The notes below the pieces were generated by a model that saw nothing but the letters and a program-made list of their open reading frames with translations, was not told where the DNA came from and did no database searches. A stretch of DNA of 64,000 bases from Fennellomyces sp. T-0311. Taxonomy: Eukaryota > Mucoromycota > Mucoromycetes > Mucorales > Lichtheimiaceae. Location: positions 1,525,152-1,589,151 of the forward strand of contig JALLLT010000003.1 of the NCBI GenBank assembly GCA_025266875.1, given 5' to 3'. This document shows, one piece after another, positions 48,390-59,486 of this stretch (position 1 is the first letter of the stretch; the number at the start of each line of letters is the position of its first letter). Made by a program: the position numbers and the translations under genes.

Positions 48390-51300
48390 ATGCATCCCGA
48401 AAGTGGTTCATCAATTGTCGTTATTGATCGTTCCACTTCAGATATGGCATCCCTGCATAATCACCTGCGACCACCTGAATCCGACATGACCAGTCATGAT
48501 GATAGCAACGTGGACAAGACTCGAAAACACGATACGAGTCCGGAAGACGAGAAGAAGCCAGCACAGAAAAAGGCGAAGGGGCTAAGACGGTTGTCGCGTG
48601 CAGGCACGCTTTTCAGACCCAAAACCACCACTGAGCCCAAGATTATCGTGGAGGAGGACGAACAATCCGTCCACAAACGCCGTGGATCAACAAGTTCCAG
48701 CAGCAGCATGGGCAACAATGCCAATGGTAGTTTGCTGTCAAAACTCTCCAAATCAACGGCACCAATGCGCGCCCGGCTGTCGGCCATGTCCATGAGTAAA
48801 TAAAACTTGTCTGAAAGACTCAATTGAATGTTCATTTTCTTTGTCTTTGCAACAGATAATCTTGGTGGTCAGCTTCGCCCGGAATCCTCGATATCGCTTT
48901 CAATCCCATTGCGACGATCTGCCGAAAGCGTGTACAACATGTCAGCAGCCCATCGTCGCTCGACCTCCATGTATCGCCGCTCGCATGGCGAACGCTCCCT
49001 ATCCTTCTCGTTCGGCAACAGTCAACAGTTGCAACAACCGTCTCAGCAGCAACAACAACCCGAATCGGCTCCGGTGATGCTGCCCAGAGACAAAACCCCC
49101 ATCGTATACCCCGCACTCTTGTCCAAGGTCTCGGAGGCATTCAGAGAACGCGTCAGCACCAGCACCAAGACCAAGGACAGCATCGAATACCCCAACGCGT
49201 TCGACGGCCGCGAAGCTGTGGTCAGTATTTTTGGAACGAACACGGCAAAATGGTCGGACCCTAACTGATTGTTTTATTTTTAGGATAAGCTTGCATATAT
49301 CATCAAGACAACCGATCGTAACTTGGCATTGCTCCTGGGCCGTGCCTTGGACGCCCAAAAGTGTTTCCACGATGTCAGCTACGAGCATCGTCTGCGCGAT
49401 TCCAGCCACGAATTATACCAGTTCCAGGAACATATCCCCATCGATGTCCCGTCCAGCCCAGCAACCACGCTTCACGATGACGATATGACCGAAGATCGAT
49501 CCAGCGTCACTTTTGCTCCCGAGCAATCGAGCGGCGACAACGGGACTCCGAATGGCGTGTTTACCGTATTAACTGACTGTTATTCGCCTACTTGCACGCG
49601 CGAGAAACTTTGCTACAGCGTATCGTGTCCTCGTCGTTTGGAACAGGTAAAAATAGCCGGCTTAAAAAAAGAATGACAGGCCTGATTTTCTTTTTTTTAA
49701 TATAATTTTTTCAGGCACGTTCGACGCGAGGTCTGCACGGTCGATCCAGCAGTAGGACGTCGTTTGTGGCCGAAAAGGTAATTGGTGCTATTCTTGGGTA
49801 TGGGTGTACATTTCATCTGATGATTTTTAAGGAGGAGCGTTTGTGGATCTACACGGTTCCCAAAGTGCTTGTGGAATCCATGACCAAGCAGGAGATTCGC
49901 CGGCAAGAAAACATCTATGAGCTTATCTACACCGAGAAAGACTTCGTTCAGGATCTTCTTTACCTCAAAAAGGCACGTCCACTTTATATATATTTAGAAT
50001 CAAGTGACTGACCAAACACACCAAAATAGTACTGGATCAACCCATTAATAGACGAGCCGACGGTGTCAGAAGAACCAAGTGAACGGCGAGAATTCGTTCA
50101 CCAGGTGTTTTGGAACATCATGGAGGTCTACAAGGTCAATTCGGAGCTGGCGCAGGCGCTGCAGAAACGCCAAGCAATGAACAGCGCCGTTTTCCAAATT
50201 GGCGATGTGATGCTCAAATATTGCGAAAAGTTTGAACCGTTTGTTCAGTACGGTGCGCATCAAGTCATTGGTAAGCATGTGTTTGAAACCTTAAAGTCAT
50301 CCAATCCAGACTTCGCCAAATTCGTGCAGGTAAACCCCAAACGCAAAGGCAAAGTTTCCTGTGCATTAAACCTCTTTGTTTACAAAGAGAACGGAACGGC
50401 TGAAACAGTCGCGTAAACTTGAACTTAATGGGTACCTTACCAAGCCTACTACGCGTCTGGGACGCTACAATCTGTTATTGCGCGAAATTCTCCAACATAC
50501 CCCCGACGATCATCCCGATAAGGAGAACTTGTCAAGGGCAATGAAGATTGTCGGCGAGTATCTCAATCGCGTGAATCGCGAAACAGGCAAAACCGAAAGC
50601 AAGCATAATATCTATCTGTTGGAACGTCGGCTGGTCAACAAATCCTCCGCGGACATGGCAGTAAGTGGCATCCTTTATCGGACGCGCGCTATGTGTAGTT
50701 GACATATTTTTGACATCATCAAGGACCTGGACTTGCGTGCAGACAATCGCCAATTGCTGCTCAAAGGTGCATTGAAAAAGAAAGGCACCGGCCCTGAGTC
50801 ATCCGATATGCTTCTCTTTTTGCTTGACCACTACCTGGTGATCACCAAACAAAAATACTTTAACAATAATGAACATTACAAGCTTTATCGAAAGGTAAAA
50901 GGAAAAAGCTGCACAAGTGCGTGTGTGTGTGTGTGCGTATGTAAAAACGACTCACAGAGGTTATTATTAGCCCATCCCCCTCGCCTTACTTTCCCTCTCG
51001 TTTCCCGACCTTGCCAAGCGCTCCAGTTCCATCCTCCCGTATAGCCGCAGCAGCAAAGATTCGTTCACATCCGTCGGTAGCATGGACAGCATTACCGTTG
51101 TGACACCTCCTCCTCCTCCTTCCCCATCCGCCAGCACAAACACCAACAGTAACACCAACAAATCGGGTTATCCGCTTTGCTTCTCCCATCTGGGAAAGCA
51201 CGGCACAGGGCCCATTACACTCTATGCCGCCACCATGGCTATTCGTCGTCAGTGGATTGTCAAAGTCCAAGGCGCGCAACAAGCATTGATGGAAAAAAAC

Positions 51301-52568
51301 AAGGTCATCGAACTCACATCCATCAATGACGACTTTTTCACTTCTTTCAACAAAGTGCGCTGTGCCGCTAGTTATGGTGCGTCGCTTCCATTACATAAAA
51401 CGAGATGGCTAATTTTATAGCAGACAGCGGCAAGTCACTTGTATTCGGGAGCGATCAAGGTGTCTATGTCAAGAGCAAGAAAGGGTTTGTGCGAATCTTG
51501 GCAATGGAAAAGGTGTCACAAATCGACGTTCTTGAAGGGACAAACCGTCTTTTGCTGGTGCTTGCAGACAAGTCGCTCCATGCTTATCCGCTCGATGCCC
51601 TGCTTCTGGATCCGGAACTTGCGGGCAATGGGAATAGTAGCAGACGTGGCAATGCCGGTCGCAAGATATGTGGTCACGTATCGTTCTTCAAGATTGGGAA
51701 AATCCAACGATCCTCAGCTGCCGAACGAACGCTTGTTTGCTTTGTTCGACATAATGCTATGACTTCCACAATTCGTGCTTTGGAACCGCAACAACATCAT
51801 CTTGGACGACTTATGACCGGACGGCCGGATACACTCAAAGTCTACAAAGATTTGTAAGTAAACGGCAGCGTAGGCTGACATATGGCTAATGTACGGCATT
51901 TAAGATATATACCTGGTGTGGCATCGTCCATTCAATTCTTCCGAAATATCATTTGCGTTGGCTGTCCCAAAGGCTTTCAAATGGTTGATCTTGCGTCGAC
52001 GGAGGTTCAAAGTATGTATACGCGATATGCTCTTTCAAGATCCGTTGTTGATAATCGTCAAACCAGGTGTGTTGGATCCAAGCGATGGTCGCCATCAATC
52101 CATACTGCAACGCGAAAATCTCAAGCCCATTTCCATGTTTAGACATGAAGATGGCAATATATTACTCTGCTATAACGGTATTATATTTTTCGATACGTCC
52201 GCGGTTCTTGCTTTCGGGAAAACTGACCACATTGGTAGAAATCGCGTTTTATATCGACAAGAAAGGAAGACGTGTACGGGAGGACTGGATGATTTGCTGG
52301 GAAGGCAACCCAGTATCTTTTGCCTTTAGATTCCCGTACATTGTGGCATTTGACCCAACATTTATCGAAGTGCGGCACATGGATACAGTAAGTTTTAATG
52401 AATACGTCCGGTCAAAGGCTAATGATGAGTCAAAAGGGAAATATCGCGCAGATCATCACTGGAAGCAATATTCGATGCCTAAAACCTGATACCCACAACA
52501 GCATTCATTGCGTCATGGACGATCCCGTTACTGGCAATGAACTCATTTACAAGCTCAAATTCATTTAA
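48390..52568 (+). CDS. Rom2-like Rho1 guanine nucleotide exchange factor, paralogue B
   Basis: Fourteen exons: 48390-48795, 48856-49220, 49284-49646, 49715-49777, 49832-49972, 50030-50329, 50388-50660, 50724-50894, 50971-51376, 51421-51853, 51905-52011, 52067-52177, 52239-52387, 52437-52568. They total 3,420 bases, about 1,139 residues. Domains: a Ser-rich N-terminus, a well-kept DEP (YPNAFDGREAVDKLAYIIKT, NLALLLGRALDAQKCFHDV), DH from about residue 420 (RRQENIYELIYTEKDFVQDL, YLTKPTTRLGRYNLLLREI), PH (LLFLLDHYLVITKQKYF), and CNH to the end (KVSQIDVLEGTNRLLLVLAD). It is closer to canonical Rom2 than paralogue A. Two donors are unusual: GTCAGT after exon 2 and GC after exon 5. The start could instead be the ATG at 48444. 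A pyrimidine-rich tract lies just upstream. Confidence 0.92.
49973..50029 (+). other. GC-AG intron in the RhoGEF paralogue B gene
   Basis: Exon 5 ends LLYLKKAG-like at AAAAAG followed by GCACGT, and the next coding block begins after CAAAATAG with YWINPLIDE. Only a donor of GC at 49973-49974 keeps the frame and restores the family's DH sequence. GC-AG introns are a known minor class. Confidence 0.65.
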
Positions 52569-52866
52569 ATCCTTTTTTTTAGTTTCCCTTTGTATATTAT
52601 TGATGCATCCTCTCACCTATACTAGATTTATTACCTGCACTGATAAAGCCTTTTTTACCCCCCTTTTTCACTAATTTTAAAAAATGACCGACTGTGTCAT
52701 TGAGTAATTAAAAGGATCTACGTTTTAGGAAGCATCAATAACGAGGCACAATGACCTCATTTGATCGACTGTTTGTGGAGCACATGGCGGTTTAATGAAG
52801 TAGTTTTGAGCTAACTGGCTATAATCTTTTCATGTATAGTTATTACACTAATGCATACTATCCTAA

Positions 52867-53142
52867 CTATTGAAATGCGCATTTGTCCCTGCTTGCCCAA
52901 ACATCCTACTTTTCGACCGGATGACCAAGCAATATTGGGAGTTCTCGGGTTACAACTGAACAAGAGCTTTGATAACTTGACAACCAAAGTGCTACGGCAT
53001 GGGTCGCTCCAATTTGTACAAAATAGTCATAAAGCTCTTCGGGAGGCACTTGCTTGTTTGTAAGTGACAGATCGACCATGTACCTTGGATTGAATGGTCT
53101 CACGCTCCAATGGGGTCTGGATATCCCCAATAAGTGTCCGCA
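52867..53142 (-). pseudogene. 3' fragment of an NmrA-like gene (paralogue of 59487-60347)
   Basis: On the minus strand it reads LIGDIQTPLERETIQSKV and RSVTYKQ, then a frameshift, then VPPEELYDYFVQIGATHAV, VVTRELPILLGHPVEK, a TAG where the intact gene has Trp, and DVWASRDKCAFQ before the stop. It matches the last ~90 residues of the intact NmrA-like protein encoded 6.5 kb to the right. The 5' two-thirds are missing. One frameshift and one nonsense codon prove it is dead. Confidence 0.85.
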
Positions 53143-53228
53143 ATCCCCTTCCTGTGCTTGTCTCTATGCAAGGTGCCCGACAATTCCTGGGTGCCGACCC
53201 GGGAATTGGTGTCTACAAGGAGGAAGAC

Positions 53229-53458
53229 CAATGATAAACCGAATCAAAACCGGTTTATTCAACGCTACTGGCGTGCATAAATTGCCCGACAAACTCATCA
53301 ACTTTTGCAAAGAAAATGAAATCGGCATTATATTTATCACCGAGACCTTCCTTATTCAAGGGTGCCTTTTTACTGACTGGTCCCAGTATCATAACTACAC
53401 ATATGTTTATCCATTAAGAGTTAAACACCTTTTCATATCATACAGGAGAAATTGTTAA
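53229..53458 (+). pseudogene. LINE (non-LTR retrotransposon) endonuclease fragment
   Basis: The open segment reads GLFNATGVHKLPDKLINFCK, then IGIIFITETFLIQG and TDWSQYHNYTYVYP. This matches the N-terminal apurinic-like endonuclease of LINE elements, where the ITET(W/F)L strand carries a catalytic Glu. It then runs into a stop at 53457. No reverse transcriptase follows, and the MULE begins 230 bases later. It directly abuts the NmrA pseudogene fragment. Confidence 0.6.
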
Positions 53459-53677
53459 ATCAAGAGAGAGAAAGCGTAAGAGACAAATATGTCAACGAGA
53501 CTCAAAAAGGCAACTGATTTATTTCATATGTTTTGCTCTCTCTATTTATAATAAATGCTTATCCACGATGGGATTTCCTTAAGCCGGTATTTCCGTGAGT
53601 GATGTGTAATGGCAACCTTATTATCATTGAGCAGTTAAAGGTTGTGATGATCAACAGGATGAATGCTGACAGAGCAT

Positions 53678-53686
53678 ATCCGTGAA
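53678..53686. repeat. 9-base target-site duplication, left (atccgtgaa)
   Basis: It is identical to 58204-58212 on the other side of the element. A 9-base duplication is the hallmark of Mutator-like transposition. Confidence 0.93.
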
Positions 53687-54444
53687 CAATTTTCTTATAT
53701 TGCCCCAAAAATAAGAACTGGCTCCCCCCCCCCAATACCTCAAATTTATTTCAGAGTCAGATGGCTAACGTCATTGCTGGTGTAGTAGGCGCGTAGAAAA
53801 AAAAGTAAAAGAGTGTTAAGTCCCTTTGTACCACTATTAAAAACAGCTCAAACTTCAGCATTGCAAGATGGCAGCTGCGATTTCGTTGGAAGGTATTAAG
53901 CACTACAAGAAAAAAAGCTAAGGAAGCTAGTGTAACCGACGAAATAGGTGTAAAAACAGTGAAGGGGCTTATTTTTTTTTATTTTCTAGTGAGCCGGAAG
54001 TATTGGCCAACAATCTGTGAAGACGATTCAGCAAGCATTGGAACGCAATTTGACAAAACAATCTTAATGGAAGGATCTGTGATCGAGTCAAGTGGATTAG
54101 GCTGGACAGAAAGAAAAAGTGTAAGAAAACGCGCGTTTACTATTTTTCTGTTAAAGTTGGCATAGCCCCGTTGCGAATGGCGAGACATTGTGAAAGACGA
54201 TTTGTTCACGAATCAGAATACATTGTGCAGCACGATTCCCATTCCAAGGCAGCACCTCATTGTGCATGTTCAAAAGACATAAATTGTCTGTGACAGCAAG
54301 AATGCACAGACAGGTATAAAGCATAATAGCGCGCCTTTATGTTTCTGTAGTAAGGCACCACCGGTTTACTAATACTTTCGCCTACAATTGCCAATTCCAA
54401 TAATAGAACATCATGCAATATAAGGTATGTGTGTACATCGCCAT
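53687..54444. repeat. Left terminal inverted repeat of the MULE (758 bases)
   Basis: It is inverted and near-identical to 57448-58203. The outer end starts caattttcttata; the inner end stops at gtacatcgccat. It includes a run of ten C (eight in the partner). Small open frames inside are mirrored in the partner and are not genes. The inner edge abuts the promoter side of the transposase. Confidence 0.95.
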
Positions 54445-54781
54445 CTCGAGGTGAAATCTGCCATTCTGGTGTAAATTCACGCAAGCAGTAGATGGCGTCA
54501 AGGTATTTAAGATGGAGAGAGGGTGATTATGAATAATATAAAACTGGTGGGTATGTTTCTATACCGGCTTATAGCTGTAGATAAGTGAGGTATTAGTAAT
54601 AAATCTTGCAATGTGCTCCAAAGTTCAGCTGTCAACGGAAAAAGTTGTTTAGTTATAATCCAACTTGGGCTATAGAAATTGTTTTACGAAAGCTTGTATC
54701 ACAGTATTTAATTAACACGCACATATATGTTGCGCTGTACCTTTTTTTTTACAAACTCCATTTCGACATTGCGATCTCAAA

Positions 54782-57131
54782 ATGAGCAACACAACAACGA
54801 ACAGCACCAGCAGCGATAACAGAAGCCAAGCAGAGAACCCAATGCTTGTTCCTTTCGATGTGATTCATGGGCGCCCTGTTTCTTGCAGTTTCAATGCATC
54901 AATTAGTGAGGACCCTGCATACAAAGGCCATGAATTCAAGGAAGTAGTTGAGAGCCAGCCTCAATCTACCGGAGAATGCTGGGTATATAAGGATGCTTAT
55001 ATAGCTGACAAGGCCGCAGGTATGCTGTCCAAGTTGTGATTGTTCTAGATAATATTAGTTTTGACTTGCTATATACTCGAATAGCCAAAAACAAGGAGAA
55101 AGAGAGGCTTGCTGGTCTAACTGCGGATGTAGCCAATGCACCGAAGGCTAAAAGGAACAAGCCATCGAAGATGATTTTCTCGGTGCGCTATCTGTGCCAT
55201 CGTAGAAACCGTCCAGAGGTTCAACTTGAAGCTACCGAAGATGAACTCTCTGATGATGATTCAGATGATGATGTGGTACGCCGCCCTGTCCAAAAGAAGT
55301 CGAAGCAAACTGGATGCATGGCCAAGCTCAACGTCGTCAGGTACCGAGCTGATCCTGATAAAGTGCATTTTGAATATCAAGGTGTCCATTCTGGTCATAC
55401 CCCTGGCAGCATCGAAGACGTCCAGTTCTTGCCTCCTTCCAATGAACTAAAGGAGCGCATCCTTGCCGAATTACAAAAGCGGTATAGCGTTCGTGAGGTT
55501 CGAACTTACCTGCAGCGCGAAAATAGCCATCTTGGTCTGAATCGCAGGGATGGATATATCAACACCATGGATGTATATAACATCTTTTACAAGTTCCGAC
55601 AAGAGCAATGTGCAAAGCATGACGATGATTTCCAATCTGTTCGAGAATGGCTTAATGCTTACCGGATGGATGGATATCATGTATGGATCGACAATGACAG
55701 TGATGGAGACCTCCTTTCCCGAGACCGGTTTACCTTTGGCTTTGTTGCTCCTTGGCAAAGAGATTTGCTTCTTGGACGCGGTGGCAACTTCATATGCCTG
55801 GATGCCACCCACAATGTTTCCCAGTATCATGATGGCATATTATATACGATGGTGATTCGCCATCCAATTGCAGGTCGTGGCATTCCAGTATCATACCTTC
55901 TGACTGATGATAAGTCATCCACTCCTCTTCTCGGTTGGTTTCGCTCCCTGGCATCCATTGGATTGAATCCTCAGCGCATTACGATCGATCACGATTACTC
56001 TGAGGATAATGCCATTTCTGAAGTATGGCCAGGTTGTACAATTCAGCATTGTCTGTGGCATGTCATGCGGGCGTGGATGAAACACGTCCAGCTGAAAGTT
56101 AGCTCTGGTGAGAGAGCTAAGAAGAATGTTCGTGAACGCTTGCGCGCCTTGATGTATGAACGTGATCCACACCAGTTCCAGGTTCTTTTGGATGATGCAC
56201 TTGCATACTTCGATCGCAATCATGGTGACTTCGGCAACTACTTCCGCCGTTATTGGATCAGCGACTTTGAAGGGAAGGCACCTGAACGCTGGGCGTCCTG
56301 CTACCAACCACAGATATACACGAATATGCAAACGAATAATTATGTCGAAGCTTGGCATAATCAGCTGAAAACGATATATCTGAAGCGTAAGAGAATGCAT
56401 CGTCTCGATTTGCTGCTTAACGTGTTGACGTCCGACATTGCAACCGATATCCAAGGCGAGGTGAAACGACTGATCGTGAACGTTGGCAAGATGGGTGCAA
56501 ATGAACATGCTCTACGCGCAGAGGAGATCAAGGCAGACAATGTGAATCGTAACTTGTTGCATACCATGGTCATTGTTTTGTCCAACAGCGAGTATATTGT
56601 CACATCCTTCACTGGCAACAACTTCACCTACAATGTAAATTATTTCCCCTGCATACTTCGTCATAGTTAACTTACATGCTAATTCATATATAGGTCTCTG
56701 CTGAAAATGGCCAAATTGTAACTTGTACTTGTCCAAAGTTTGCACGTACTCTGTTTCCTTGCAAGCACATGTTCTTGGTCGAACAAAGAATGAAGGGGGC
56801 TGTCACTGTTCGGCCATCTCAAGAGACACAGCTCATGTGGATCCAACAGACAGCAGCATTCACAACGCGTGATGGCCAGCCAGCACAGCCATATGAGCTT
56901 GGACCAAAGGATCGCTTGGAAGATGCTGCAAAGAAGCTGTCAAATAAGACAACTGAGATCAAGCGTCTTGTTGCTCAGTCAACCGTAGGTGATGATCAGG
57001 CTGAAGCTGTAGAAGAAATGCTTGAGAAACTTCATGCATTAACTCTTGAAGCATCTGCTCTGAAAACCGCTCTAAAAGCATCTCTTTCTCTCGCGCCAAA
57101 CACAAACTTCCGTCGCCAACGCGATAATTGA
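54782..57131 (+). CDS. MULE transposase with SWIM zinc finger
   Basis: Three exons (54782-55019, 55085-56634, 56694-57131) give about 741 residues with no internal stop. A basic, acidic-patched N-terminal region contains a likely DNA-binding segment (residues ~95-190, IFSVRYLCHRRNRPE). The RNase-H-like DDE core has ICLDATHNVSQYHDG (D319), ITIDHDYSEDNAISEVWPGC (D381) with QHCLWH, and NNYVEAWHNQLK (E501). A SWIM zinc finger follows at residues 607-621 (CTCPKFARTLFPCKH, CxCx9CxH), encoded across the last intron boundary. The C-terminus is a probable coiled coil. The protein would cut at the element's TIRs and insert it with 9-base duplications. Confidence 0.94.
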
Positions 57132-57447
57132 TCCCAACCTTTTCTTCTTTATTATATTCTATAGATTTACAAAAATATGTATTAGTATTATATACAAATA
57201 TCGCCACCCCATTTCGTAACACCACAAAATCACTTACAATAACCAGACTACCAAGATGATAGCCATGTATGATGATTAAGGCTCAGGCGATTATACATAA
57301 TCGGATATTGCATAAGGTTTGTACTACATGCACTAATAGTCTTATGCTTGTATTTCCAGGAAAACACTTCCCAAACCGGATTGGTGTACCTTCTAGGCAT
57401 AGAAAATAACTGCGTTTTATAACTGCTTTCCATACATATTATGACGC

Positions 57448-58203
57448 ATGGCGATGTACACACATACCTTATATTGCATGATGTTCTATTATTGGAATTG
57501 GCAATTGTAGGCGAAAGTATTAGTAAACCGGTGGTGCCTTACTACAGAAACATAAAGGCGCGCTATTATGCTTTATACCTGTCTGTGCATTCTTGCTGTC
57601 ACAGACAATTTATGTCTTTTGAACATGCACAATGAGGTGCTGCCTTGGAATGGGAATCGTGCTGCACAATGTATTTTGATTCGTGAACAAATCGTCTTTC
57701 ACAATGTCTCGCCATTCGCAACGGGGCTATGCCAACTTTAACAGAAAAATAGTAAACGCGCGTTTTCTTACACTTTTTCTTTCTGTCCAGCCTAATCCAC
57801 TTGACTCGATCACAGATCCTTCCATTAAGATTGTTTCGTCAAATTGCGTTCCAATGCTTGCTGAATCGTCTTCACAGATTGTTGGCCAATACTTCCGGCT
57901 CACTAGAAAATAAAAAAAAATAAGCCCCTTCACTGTTTTTACACCTATTTCGTCGGTTACACTAGCTTCCTTAGCTTTTTTTCTTGTAGTGCTTAATACC
58001 TTCCAACGAAATCGCAGCTGCCATCTTGCAATGCTGAAGTTTGAGCTGTTTTTAATAGTGGTACAAAGGGACTTAACGCTCTTTTACTTTTTTTTCTACG
58101 CGCCTACTACACCAGCAATGACGTTAGCCATCTGACTCTGAAATAAATTTGAGGTATTGGGGGGGGAGCCAGTTCTTATTTTTGGGGCAATATAAGAAAA
58201 TTG
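57448..58203. repeat. Right terminal inverted repeat of the MULE (756 bases)
   Basis: This is the inverted partner of 53687-54444. By eye it differs by one base near 57840 (tcg versus ttg in the opposite sense), one near 58078 and two bases in the G run near 58159-58166. It begins inside at atggcgatgtac and ends outside at gaaaattg. Confidence 0.95.
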
Positions 58204-58212
58204 ATCCGTGAA
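58204..58212. repeat. 9-base target-site duplication, right (atccgtgaa)
   Basis: It is an exact copy of 53678-53686, immediately outside the right TIR. Confidence 0.93.
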
Positions 58213-59486
58213 GCGAAACGTTGACTGGAAGGTCGTGTATATGAGTGACCCGTTTGGCTGAGTATTTAATAAGCATGAAGCTAACCGTTCCGATATCGGG
58301 AGTGGGAAGAGGCGGTAAGGATGGAAAGCTCTTATTCGCTGACGGACAACATAGATGACAAAGAAGCCTTTTAGGGCTTGTCCATGTTGGATACAAAAGA
58401 AATTATATATTTCTTATCCGTTCGACAATAACATTATAACCATCTTTGCTAATGAAATACTGTGTATGCGTGCTTTATGCGTCTACGCAGATAATTTAAC
58501 ATTTACACGTTGTTAAGATACACCGTAGTTCCATCTAGGAGAAACTTTAATCATTACTAGACCGCAGCTTTATATTACGCAAGATCGAGTTTATTTTCTG
58601 CAACCATCCGTATATGAGACATACTCGAGCAGAACGTTTGTCTAGTTGAGGCCAAGAACACATCGGAAATTATTACTTTAATAGAACAACAACAGAATAT
58701 GTCAGACCTCTAATCTTCCCGTCAATCGATACAATCACTAATGGACAACACCTGATTAATAAAAATGCTCACCTAAGATGTAAGCCGTCATTTTTCGAAA
58801 ACGTGAGTACTTCACCTGATCTTTTCCATGGAGGCCTGCGTTTTTGGAGCCCCTGTTTGATATGTTCTCTAGAGCACAACAGCACTTATATTTAAATAAC
58901 GAACTAATAGATATGGAGCACGAAGGTGTTGACACGAAGCGTGGCGGAGGTAGTGGACTAAGGCTCGTTTTAAAAATAACATCATCTTTCCCCGAATTAT
59001 ACAGCGGCACACCTACATTGGGTGTCCCCGCTTCTGTAGACTGAGAGTTTTCGTCCTATTTGAGCATCCTGTTCGTTCGTGATCCGCCTCTGCACCGTAC
59101 GCGGAATTACAAGATAAAACTTTAGAGGCAAAAGACATCAGATCATCATATTACTATTTTTGGTAATCGGCGCTTATTCCGGTACATTTGAAAAGAGATC
59201 TGCGGTAACGCGTATGTTGTGATACAGTATATCCTTCAGTGCGTTACGGTCACAGTGAATTAATCAAAAAGTGCTGGCGTGCCTCTCTTCGAAGGCCAGA
59301 GTTGCAGCTACAAAATGTGAACTGTGTGCCGACATTGTAGCGTAGAATTACATGTGCATCATGAACGATGCTCTATTGTTATTTGAGTCATATTTCTAAA
59401 GGTATTCATAGGTATAACATATCATATATATACAGCCTTCTAATTATATACAGTTATATACACGTTTATAGCCATCCTCTTCCTAG
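58213..59486. other. Intergenic, nothing recognised
   Basis: Apart from the DNA immediately flanking the MULE insertion, I see only short frames with no motif. The right end is the 3' flank of the minus-strand NmrA gene. Confidence 0.45.

Larger units (their letters stand above)
53687..58203. mobile_element. Complete Mutator-like element (MULE), 4,517 bases
   Basis: The element is bounded by long terminal inverted repeats (53687-54444 and 57448-58203) and a perfect 9-base target duplication. It carries one gene, a three-exon MULE transposase transcribed rightward. The TIRs differ by only two substitutions and a 2-base change in a C/G homopolymer by eye. Both ends begin caattttcttatattgcccc. 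All hallmarks of an autonomous, recently moved copy are present. It lies between the LINE fragment and DNA upstream of the intact NmrA gene. Confidence 0.95.

Noticed and set aside
53959..54484. Small open frames repeated at 57441-57933
   Set aside because: They are identical because they lie in the two TIRs of the MULE. One exists on each strand and none resembles a protein.
55915..56508. A 197-codon frame antisense to the MULE transposase
   Set aside because: It overlaps the DDE core coding exon in mirror image and has no motif.
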